Shown in pieces: positions 1-5,400 of a stretch of DNA of 5,763 nt (position 1 is the first letter of the stretch; each line of letters starts with the position of its first letter). The position numbers and the translations under genes were made by a program. The notes below the pieces were generated by a model. It was given only the letters and a program-made list of their open reading frames with translations. It did no database searches and was not told the origin of the DNA. Source of the DNA: Eubacteriales bacterium (GTDB lineage Bacteria > Bacillota_A > Clostridia > Christensenellales > Aristaeellaceae); the NCBI GenBank assembly GCA_028692205.1, contig JAQUXV010000188.1:1-5763 (forward strand). The letters run 5' to 3'.

Positions 1-1133
1 TGGAACGCATTGCCGGTATGACGCAGGACGAAGCCTGCCAGATGCTGGTGAGCCGCATCCAGAAGGAAGCGTACCACGACGCCGCCGCCATGGTGCGCGA
101 TATCGAAGCCAAGGCCCGCGAAGAGGGTGAAAAGAAAGCCCGCAATATCATCGCGCTCGCCATTCAGCGCTGCGCCGCCGACCATGTGGCGGAAAGCACC
201 GTATCCGTTATTACGCTCCCCAACGACGATATGAAAGGCCGCATTATCGGCCGCGAAGGCCGCAACATCCGCGCGCTGGAAACCGCGACCGGCGTAGACC
301 TGATTATCGACGATACACCCGAAGCGGTCATCGTGAGCGCGTTTGATCCCGTACGCCGGGAGATTGCCCGCATCGCCGTTGAAAAGCTGATCGTCGACGG
401 CCGCATCCACCCCGCCCGCATCGAGGAAATGGTGGAGAAAGCCAAAAAGGAAGTCGATAACCAGATTCGCGAAGCCGGCGACCAGGCAGTGTTCGAAACG
501 CATCAGCACGGCATCCACCACGAGCTGGTGAAGCTGCTCGGCCGCCTGCGCTACCGCACCAGCTACGGCCAGAACGTGCTGAAACATTCCATCGAGGTCA
601 GTCATCTGGCCGGTATGATGGCCGCCGAACTGGGCGCGGACGTTGCGCTTGCCAAGCGCGCGGGCCTGCTGCACGATATCGGCAAAGCCGTCGACCACGA
701 AGCCGAAGGCACGCACGTCACACTGGGCGGCGAACTGGCCCGCAAATATCACGAAAGCCCCGACGTCATCCACGCGATTCTCGCCCACCACAACGATGTG
801 GAGCCCCAGACCATTGAAGCCGTGCTGGTGCAGGCTGCCGACGCCATCAGCGCCGCGCGCCCGGGCGCCCGCCGCGAGAGTTTGGAAAACTACATCAAGC
901 GTCTGGAGAAGCTGGAAGAGATCGCCAATTCCTTCCAGGGCGTGGAGAAGTGCTTCGCCATCCAGAGCGGCCGCGAGGTGCGCATCATGGTGAAGCCCGA
1001 AGACGTGACCGACGAAGGCACGAAGCTGCTGGCTAAGGATGTCGCCAAGCGCATCGAAAAGGAACTGGAATACCCCGGCCAGATTCGCGTGAACGTGATC
1101 CGCGAAACCCGCGCCTCGGAGTATGCCAAGTAA
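1..1133 (+). CDS. rny: Ribonuclease Y, C-terminal part (5' end outside window)
   Basis: RNase Y is the membrane-anchored endoribonuclease that starts mRNA turnover in many Bacillota. The frame is open from base 3 and stops at TAA 1131-1133, so 376 of the usual roughly 515-520 residues are present. The N-terminal membrane segment and most of the coiled coil lie upstream of the window. Counting from the Met at base 18, a KH RNA-binding domain spans about 60-125, with the [10 protein letters not shown] loop at 74-83. The HD phosphohydrolase domain follows: H190 in [12 protein letters not shown], the HD pair H219-D220 in [12 protein letters not shown] at 256-258, and D275 in [15 protein letters not shown]. 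These are the expected metal ligands. The C-terminal end ([18 protein letters not shown]) is typical and intact. The Met at base 18 is internal and not the true start, because the residues before it (ERIAG) continue the conserved family sequence. A strong terminator follows 21 bp after the stop. No defect is visible. Confidence 0.97.
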   Translation, partial: ERIAGMTQDEACQMLVSRIQKEAYHDAAAMVRDIEAKAREEGEKKARNIIALAIQRCAADHVAESTVSVITLPNDDMKGRIIGREGRNIRALETATGVDLIIDDTPEAVIVSAFDPVRREIARIAVEKLIVDGRIHPARIEEMVEKAKKEVDNQIREAGDQAVFETHQHGIHHELVKLLGRLRYRTSYGQNVLKHSIEVSHLAGMMAAELGADVALAKRAGLLHDIGKAVDHEAEGTHVTLGGELARKYHESPDVIHAILAHHNDVEPQTIEAVLVQAADAISAARPGARRESLENYIKRLEKLEEIANSFQGVEKCFAIQSGREVRIMVKPEDVTDEGTKLLAKDVAKRIEKELEYPGQIRVNVIRETRASEYAK

Positions 1134-1154
1134 GCCTTCTTACCGATAACACAG

Positions 1155-1192
1155 CAGGGCCGAAGAAATCATTTCTTCGGCCCTGTTTTTTT
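1155..1192 (+). terminator. Intrinsic terminator of rny
   Basis: A perfect 14-bp stem, CAGGGCCGAAGAAA (1155-1168) against TTTCTTCGGCCCTG (1172-1185), has a 3-nt TCA loop and runs straight into seven T residues (1186-1192). It lies 21 bp after the rny stop. Read on the minus strand, the hairpin is followed by CTGTGTTATCGG and no T tract, so it should serve rny only and not the convergent dehydrogenase gene. Confidence 0.95.
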
Positions 1193-1232
1193 ATCGTTAT
1201 CTGCCGTTTCGGCAAATACAGACTTACCCTTC

Positions 1233-2411
1233 TCAGCCTTCGGAAGCCAGCTTGTAGATCGCCGTCACGTCTTCGCGGGTCAGGTGCATGAAGCCCGGCA
1301 GCGGTTCCTTCTCGGCGCTGAACAGGTGATCGACCAATTTGGGAATATCCACTTCCTGAATGCCCAGCCCGGCAAGCGTAGCGGGCATCCCGATGGCGGT
1401 GAGGAACGCGCGGAACCTTGCAATGCCTTCCGCCGCGGTAATCTCGGGATTGACAAAGTTCATGTCGCAGCCCCATACCCGCACGGCGAACTGCGCAAAG
1501 CGCCTTACATCGTGCCGCATCACATGTTTCATCCACGCGGGCATGATTACCGCAAGTCCAGCGCCGTGCGCCACATCGTAGAAAGCCGAAAGCTCGTGCT
1601 CAATTCTGTGGCTGTTCCAATCCTGCTCGCGGCCCACGCCGACGATATTGTTGTGCGCCACCATACCAGACCACATAATGTTCGCACGCGCATCGTAGTT
1701 TTCCGGGTCGGCAATCACCTTGGGCGCTTCCTCAATCACGGCTTTCAGCACGCCCTCGCAGAGACGGTCGGTAATTTCCACATTTTCCGTATTGGTAAAA
1801 TAACGCTCGCACACATGCGCCATAATATCCGTAATGCCGCACGCCGTCTGGTAACGGGGCAGCGTGAGCGTGGATTCCGGATTCAGGATGGAGAACTTCG
1901 GGCGCATCGCTTCGCCCGTCGCGCCACGCTTGAACAGATCCTGCTCGTGCGTAATCACGGAATCCGGCGAACCCTCGCTGCCCGCTGCCGCAATGGTGAG
2001 CACCGTCCCCACCGGCAGGGCGGTATCAACGGTTTTCCCTGTGGAATAATAATCCCAGAAGTCGCCTTCGTATGGCACGCCCGCGGCAATCGCCTTGGCG
2101 GAGTCGATCGCGCTGCCGCCGCCTACCGCCAGAATAAAGTCGATGTTTTCCCTGCGGCACAGTTCTATCCCCTCGTACACCAGCCCGCTGCGGGGGTTGG
2201 GTTTCACGCCCGGCAGTTCCACATAAGGGATTTGAGAATCGTTCAGGGCCTTCACCACGCGATCGTAAACCCCGTTTTTCTGAATAGAGCCGCCGCCGTA
2301 GTGCAGCAGCACCTTATGCCCGCCGAAGCGCGCGATCAGCTCGCCGATGCTTTGCTCCTCCCCTTTGCCGAAGCAGAAATACGTGGGCGCGTAAAAGCGG
2401 AAATTCTCCAT
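1233..2411 (-). CDS. Iron-containing alcohol dehydrogenase, YqhD/butanol dehydrogenase-like
   Basis: The 392-aa product is a cytoplasmic group III (iron-containing) alcohol dehydrogenase that interconverts aldehydes or ketones and alcohols with NAD(P)H. The N-terminal dinucleotide-binding domain (about 1-185) opens with ENFRFYAPTYFCFGKG. It carries YGGGSIQKNG at 38-47 and GGGSAIDSAKA at 97-107, the latter being the family's pyrophosphate-binding loop. The helical C-terminal domain holds the four metal ligands D195 and H199 (TDIMAH), H268 (NSH) and H282 (DVAHGAGLA). Their spacing (4, 69, 14) equals that recalled for E. coli YqhD (194, 198, 267, 281). The coenzyme loop near residue 40 has Gly-Gly-Ser and no acidic residue, which favours NADPH by analogy (inference). 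The start at 2411 is chosen over an in-frame ATG at 2435 because it follows an AAAGGA site and gives the usual MENF-type N-terminus. The exact substrate is unknown; butanol- or aldehyde-reducing activity is likely. No T-rich terminator follows the stop on this strand. Confidence 0.93.
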   Translation of the reverse strand: MENFRFYAPTYFCFGKGEEQSIGELIARFGGHKVLLHYGGGSIQKNGVYDRVVKALNDSQIPYVELPGVKPNPRSGLVYEGIELCRRENIDFILAVGGGSAIDSAKAIAAGVPYEGDFWDYYSTGKTVDTALPVGTVLTIAAAGSEGSPDSVITHEQDLFKRGATGEAMRPKFSILNPESTLTLPRYQTACGITDIMAHVCERYFTNTENVEITDRLCEGVLKAVIEEAPKVIADPENYDARANIMWSGMVAHNNIVGVGREQDWNSHRIEHELSAFYDVAHGAGLAVIMPAWMKHVMRHDVRRFAQFAVRVWGCDMNFVNPEITAAEGIARFRAFLTAIGMPATLAGLGIQEVDIPKLVDHLFSAEKEPLPGFMHLTREDVTAIYKLASEG

Positions 2412-2421
2412 AAGTACGTTT

Positions 2422-2427
2422 TCCTTT
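2422..2427 (-). promoter_or_regulatory. Ribosome binding site deciding the dehydrogenase start
   Basis: On the minus strand AAAGGA is followed by AAACGTACTT and then the ATG at 2411, a spacing of about 10 nt. The alternative ATG at 2435 lies upstream of this site and has no purine-rich stretch of its own at a useful distance, so 2411 is preferred. Confidence 0.7.
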
Positions 2428-2466
2428 CCACACATGCCGTGCAGTCGATCAGGACGGTTTTTCTTC

Positions 2467-2497
2467 AGTATAATCCCATGGGGAAACCTTTTGTCAA
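2467..2497 (-). promoter_or_regulatory. Likely sigma-A promoter of the alcohol dehydrogenase gene
   Basis: On the minus strand a perfect -35 TTGACA (2497-2492) is followed after 19 nt by TATACT (2472-2467, five of six matches to TATAAT). Taking TTATAC as the -10 gives 18 nt. The spacer is slightly long, but the hexamers are the best in the gap. Transcription would begin near 2460, leaving a leader of about 49 nt. The spacer contains the 8-bp palindrome CCCATGGG (2475-2482). Confidence 0.6.
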
Positions 2498-2509
2498 GCG
2501 TGCCTTGAC
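2493..2509. promoter_or_regulatory. Inverted repeat over the -35 of the dehydrogenase promoter (possible operator)
   Basis: GTCAAG (2493-2498) and CTTGAC (2504-2509) are perfect 6-bp inverted arms separated by CGTGC. Five of the six -35 bases lie in the first arm. A dimeric repressor bound here would block polymerase. It does not match the Rex consensus (TTGTGA-N6-TCACAA), which often controls alcohol dehydrogenases. Such short arms can occur by chance. Confidence 0.3.
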
Positions 2510-2511
2510 CA

Positions 2512-2710
2512 TCTTAGCCATTGCTTGCCTTCTGCACCAAAAGCGCGCACACAAAACGCCTCCCGCAAAGTTCTTTGGTAAACATACCCACTCTTTACGG
2601 TTTGAAAACCGTTTTCTTGTTTTTCCCAGCTAGTAATTTGCGTAAATCTCTCCCGTTCTGTCTCAATCGTTCAAGCGCATGCAGAGTTGGGCCTCGTCTG
2701 TCTCTCCTCC
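2512..2710. other. AT-richer noncoding stretch without a recognisable gene
   Basis: This is the core of the 404-bp gap between the dehydrogenase start and the phosphorylase stop. It is visibly poorer in GC than the flanking genes and I see no credible gene. It holds an imperfect pair ACCAAAAG (2536-2543) and CTTTGGT (2573-2579), a short inverted repeat CAAAG-TT-CTTTG (2566-2577), and a hairpin ACGGTT-TGAA-AACCGT (2597-2612) followed by a T-rich tail to about 2624. That hairpin resembles a weak plus-strand terminator, but no plus-strand gene lies before it. A plus-strand open frame at 2521-2760 has no RBS, no familiar residues, and runs through the terminator at 2711-2754. Confidence 0.5.
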
Positions 2711-2754
2711 AAATAAAGAAAGCCCGCAGCAACAAGAGAAAAGTTGCCGCGGGC
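2711..2754 (-). terminator. Intrinsic terminator of the GH94 phosphorylase gene
   Basis: On the minus strand the stem GCCCGC-G-GCAAC pairs with GTTGC-T-GCGGGC (2754-2743 against 2733-2722), with one internal mismatch and a 9-nt loop TTTTCTCTT. It is followed by the T-rich TTTCTTTATTT (2721-2711). It lies about 60 nt past the TAA at 2818-2816. On the plus strand the sequence after the stem is not T-rich, so the direction is clear. Confidence 0.85.
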
Positions 2755-2815
2755 CCTTAAAGATATGCAGTTTGCAGTAATGATACTGTAGAGAAAGATA
2801 GAAATCATCTTTACC

Positions 2816-5206
2816 TTAAAGTGTAACCGTCAGCTCGTTTTCCGCCAGCAGTTCCTCCTCGCGGATCAACGGTTCCGGATGGAGCCGTCCATTCAGCGTC
2901 ATTTGCCGAACGCCGCTTTCCCGGTGGTCGGGATTTTGCACCGTAACGTTCAGCGCTTTGCCGCGGAATACCTTGCGCAGGGTGAAGCCGTCCCATTCCG
3001 CCGGGATTGCAGGCGAAACGACCAACCCTTCCGGCGTCGGCCGCAAGCCCAGAATGCCTTCCACACAGCCAACCATAACGGTGGTGGCGGTTCCGGTCAG
3101 CCAATGCACATGCGCGCGGCCTGCGTACGGGCTTTCCGAACCTTCAATAAACTGCCCGTGTACATAGGGTTCAAGCACGCGCAGATCGGCGTTGTCGTTG
3201 AAACTCGCGGGCGAGGATTCGGCAAAGTATTGGAAAGCACGCTCCCCGTGCCCCAGCAGCGCTTCCGCGAGGATCGCCCAGCCCTGCGGCTGGCAGAACA
3301 CCCCGCCGTTTTCCTTGGCGCCGGGGTTAAACAGCAGCATCCGTGCGCCGTCAAAAGCCTGATAACGGTAAGCTGGGCTCATCACTTCCAGCCCGTAGGG
3401 CGTGTTAAGCTTTTCAAAGACAGTCTGCATCACATCGTCCGCCTGCGCGCTCGTGGCCGCGCCGCTGATGACCGCCCAGCTCTGGGGATTCAGCCACATG
3501 GCGGCCTCGGCGTCGTCTTTGCCGCCGATGACCGCGCCCGCCTCCGTAAACCCGCGGATGAAACGGTCACCCTGAAAGCAAAGCTCGTTCAGCGTTGCCA
3601 ACAGCTTCCCGCTCTCCCGCTTCAGGTAGCCGGTATACGTTTCGTCGTCCTTTGCCAGTTCCAGCATGATCCGCATGGCATCATACAGCTGGAAAGCGAC
3701 AAACGTGCTCTCCCCCTGCGCGCCAAGGCGCAAGCAATCGTTCCAGTCGGCATGGAGGCCCGCGGGCATCCCGTGCGGCCCAAGGTGCGTCATGCTGAAA
3801 TCGATCGCACGTTTCAGATGGTCCAGCACCGTGCCCTCATCCCGGTCGGCATAGGGAACGGTTTCGTGCAAATACCCCGCATCGCCGGTTTCGGCAATGT
3901 ATTTATATACCGTCGGGAACAGCCACAGCGCATCGTCGGCGCGATAGTGCGGGTGCCCCGTCGCCTTTACATAGCTATCCTGCTCAGGGGTATCCTCATG
4001 GCCGGGATTGTGGGTAAACTTTACCAGCGGCAGCCCGCCGCCGTGATGCACCTGCGCCGACAGCATAAACGTAAGCCGTTTCCGGGCCAGCGCCGGGTCC
4101 AGATGGATAATGCCCTGAATATCCTGCACCGTATCGCGGTAGCCGTACCCGTTGCGCTGTCCGCAGTACATCAGCGAGGCCGCGCGGCTCCACACCACGG
4201 TGGTAAAGCACTGGAAAGCGTTCCACGTGTTTACCATTTCGTTGAAACGTTCGTCCGGCGTGGTCACGGTTAAACTGGCGAGCTTGCCGTGCCAGTAGGT
4301 TTTCAGGGCGTTAAGCTCTGCCTCTGCTGTATCGGCGGGGTTTTCGGCATATCGGTCGATCAGCGTCCGCGCCTGTTGCTCCGTCTTCTGCCCCAGCAGG
4401 AATACAAGCGTCCGTTTCTCGCCCGGCGCAAGAATCAGCGCCGCGTGCAGCGCGCCGCAGGGGTTGCCGTTATAGCAATGGCTGCCGTCGCATTGGCCGT
4501 CGATCAACACCTGCGGGGCATCGAACCGCCTGCGGCCGAGAAAAGCTTCACGGCGGCCCGTGCAGCTTGCCACCTCCGCGCCCGCGAGCCCGAAAAAGCG
4601 CTCCCGCCCGTTGGCCCCATCTTCATCCCGCTCGCAATACTCGTTAATATGCTGCAGAATATGGTCGTCCCGGAACTCCGTTCGGCTGATGAACTGCGTA
4701 TATTGCAGGTTCACCAAATCCTGCTCGTAATTATTCTCGTTCGTCAGCTCGCAATAGCCGAACACGGATATCGCCCTCGGCCTGTCCCCCATATTTTCAA
4801 CGGTAAGCCGCCACACCTCATGCTGCGCACCCAACGGCACGTAATACAGCGCGCGTGTGTAGATGCCTGCGTACTCGCTGGCAAACTCCGTATAGGCGGT
4901 GCCGTGGCGGCAGAGGGTATGGTAGCTTGAAAGCGGTTTTGTGACGGGCTTCCAGGAGGCGGACCAAAAATCGCCGGTGCGGTCGTCCCGCAGGTACAGG
5001 TAGCGGCCGGGCTCGTCGAACTGGTTGAAGGTATAGCGGAGGATGCGCCCCGCCGCGCCCGATTTTACAAAGCTGTATCCGCCCGCGTTAACGGTGATGA
5101 TCGCCCCATATTCCGGCGAGCCAAGATAGTTCGCCCACGGCGCTGGGGTATCGGGGTTGGTGATCACATATTCCCGGGCATGACCGTCAAAATAACCGTA
5201 GCGCAT
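2816..5206 (-). CDS. GH94 family disaccharide phosphorylase (cellobiose/chitobiose phosphorylase-like)
   Basis: The 796-aa product belongs to glycoside hydrolase family 94, inverting enzymes that cleave beta-linked disaccharides with phosphate to an alpha-sugar 1-phosphate and a free sugar. There is no signal peptide, so it acts in the cytoplasm on imported sugar. The N-terminus (YGYFDGHAREYVITNPDTP) and the beta-sandwich domain (about 1-280) resemble N,N'-diacetylchitobiose phosphorylase. The (alpha/alpha)6 barrel follows, with GYRDTVQD at 355-362, catalytic acid D490 in ADWNDCL (486-492; W488 and D490 match the numbering recalled for Cellvibrio gilvus cellobiose phosphorylase), KENGGVF at 631-637 and WLTGT at 702-706 (phosphate site). 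The full length is usual for the family. Oddly, residue 639 is Gln where studied members have a phosphate-binding His. The start at 5206 is preferred over 5221 because GAGGAGG lies 6 nt before it and the N-terminus fits the family. Family membership is firm; the substrate is not. No transporter or partner sugar gene is in the window. Confidence 0.93.
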   Translation of the reverse strand: MRYGYFDGHAREYVITNPDTPAPWANYLGSPEYGAIITVNAGGYSFVKSGAAGRILRYTFNQFDEPGRYLYLRDDRTGDFWSASWKPVTKPLSSYHTLCRHGTAYTEFASEYAGIYTRALYYVPLGAQHEVWRLTVENMGDRPRAISVFGYCELTNENNYEQDLVNLQYTQFISRTEFRDDHILQHINEYCERDEDGANGRERFFGLAGAEVASCTGRREAFLGRRRFDAPQVLIDGQCDGSHCYNGNPCGALHAALILAPGEKRTLVFLLGQKTEQQARTLIDRYAENPADTAEAELNALKTYWHGKLASLTVTTPDERFNEMVNTWNAFQCFTTVVWSRAASLMYCGQRNGYGYRDTVQDIQGIIHLDPALARKRLTFMLSAQVHHGGGLPLVKFTHNPGHEDTPEQDSYVKATGHPHYRADDALWLFPTVYKYIAETGDAGYLHETVPYADRDEGTVLDHLKRAIDFSMTHLGPHGMPAGLHADWNDCLRLGAQGESTFVAFQLYDAMRIMLELAKDDETYTGYLKRESGKLLATLNELCFQGDRFIRGFTEAGAVIGGKDDAEAAMWLNPQSWAVISGAATSAQADDVMQTVFEKLNTPYGLEVMSPAYRYQAFDGARMLLFNPGAKENGGVFCQPQGWAILAEALLGHGERAFQYFAESSPASFNDNADLRVLEPYVHGQFIEGSESPYAGRAHVHWLTGTATTVMVGCVEGILGLRPTPEGLVVSPAIPAEWDGFTLRKVFRGKALNVTVQNPDHRESGVRQMTLNGRLHPEPLIREEELLAENELTVTL

Positions 5207-5212
5207 CGTGTT

Positions 5213-5218
5213 CCTCCT
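5213..5218 (-). promoter_or_regulatory. Ribosome binding site of the GH94 gene
   Basis: The minus strand reads AGGAGG, then AACACG, then ATG at 5206. This is a full-strength Shine-Dalgarno at 6-nt spacing. An in-frame ATG at 5221 lies upstream of this site and inside the operator palindrome, so it is not the likely start. Confidence 0.88.
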
Positions 5219-5220
5219 CA

Positions 5221-5236
5221 ATGAAAACGTTTTCGT
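5221..5236. promoter_or_regulatory. cre-like / LacI-family operator in the GH94 leader
   Basis: ATGAAAACGTTTTCGT contains the perfect 12-bp palindrome GAAAACGTTTTC (5223-5234) with the central CG typical of LacI/GalR-family sites. Against the recalled Bacillus cre consensus WTGNAANCGNWNNCWW it matches 15 of 16 positions on either strand. It sits immediately upstream of the RBS and about 42-57 nt downstream of the predicted transcription start, so a bound repressor would act as a roadblock. Either CcpA or a dedicated LacI-type sugar regulator could be the ligand; no regulator gene is in the window. Confidence 0.72.
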
Positions 5237-5245
5237 TAACGGACG

Positions 5246-5306
5246 AAAAAAACGCCCGCCGTGACGCAGATGATTGTGGCCTTATCTTAGCATACCGGAC
5301 GGGTGT
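5246..5306 (-). terminator. Weak candidate terminator for the ABC-F gene, overlapping the GH94 promoter
   Basis: On the minus strand ACACCCGTCCG (5306-5296) can pair with CGGCGGGCGT (5261-5252) with one mismatch and one bulged base, and seven T residues follow (5252-5246). It lies about 95-155 nt after the ABC-F stop and no better terminator is visible in that gap. The loop is long (about 34 nt) and contains the GH94 -10 element, so this is only a possibility. Confidence 0.25.
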
Positions 5307-5312
5307 TTGCAA
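5284..5312 (-). promoter_or_regulatory. Likely extended -10 promoter of the GH94 gene
   Basis: On the minus strand TTGCAA (5312-5307, four of six to TTGACA) is followed after 17 nt by TAAGAT (5289-5284, four of six to TATAAT). The -10 is preceded by TGC, giving the extended -10 element TGnTAAGAT. The start would be near 5277, giving a leader of about 70 nt. The hexamers are moderate, but the spacing, extended element and position upstream of the operator fit a regulated promoter. Confidence 0.5.
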
Positions 5313-5400
5313 GCCAATATCAGGAAGATATAGACAGCTTACGGTTCGCACAGGGTTCCGCCGCGCGCCGTTTTCATTCCGTACGACACGCGGCTCTGCT

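Noticed and set aside
1202..1214. TGCCG-TTT-CGGCA hairpin as terminator of the dehydrogenase
   Set aside because: Only 5 bp and followed on the minus strand by GATAACGATAAA, with no T tract.
2412..2427. cre-like site over the dehydrogenase RBS (GGAAAACGTAC)
   Set aside because: Only half resembles a cre site; it misses fixed T and C positions and lacks dyad symmetry, and the purines are explained by the RBS.
2469..2474. Plus-strand TATAAT as a -10 element
   Set aside because: No -35-like hexamer lies 16-19 bp upstream and no plus-strand gene follows; it is the overlap of the minus-strand -10 region.
1284..2633. Long plus-strand open frame (449 codons) opposite the alcohol dehydrogenase
   Set aside because: It is antisense to a gene with all family motifs, shows no recognisable domain, and is rich in His/Arg as expected from the complement of GC-rich codons.
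2521..2760. Possible small plus-strand gene (79 codons) in the intergenic gap
   Set aside because: No Shine-Dalgarno, composition of noncoding DNA, and it reads through both arms of the minus-strand terminator.
2775..2815. Small hairpins between the GH94 stop and its terminator (CAGTA-TCAT-TACTG, AAAGAT-N7-ATCTTT)
   Set aside because: Stems of 5-6 AT-rich base pairs in an AT-rich 3' leader are expected by chance, and no RNA family is recognised.
2879..4273. Long plus-strand open frame (464 codons) opposite the GH94 gene
   Set aside because: Same pattern: antisense to a clearly real gene, Arg/Gln/His-rich, no start signal and no familiar motif.
4289..4930. Plus-strand open frame opposite the 5' half of the GH94 gene
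   Set aside because: No RBS and no recognisable domain; the minus-strand frame is unbroken and fits its family throughout.
5365..5380. Second cre half-site (CGTTTTCATT) downstream of the ABC-F gene
   Set aside because: It shares one half with the operator at 5221-5236, but the other half (GGCGCGC) has no symmetry.
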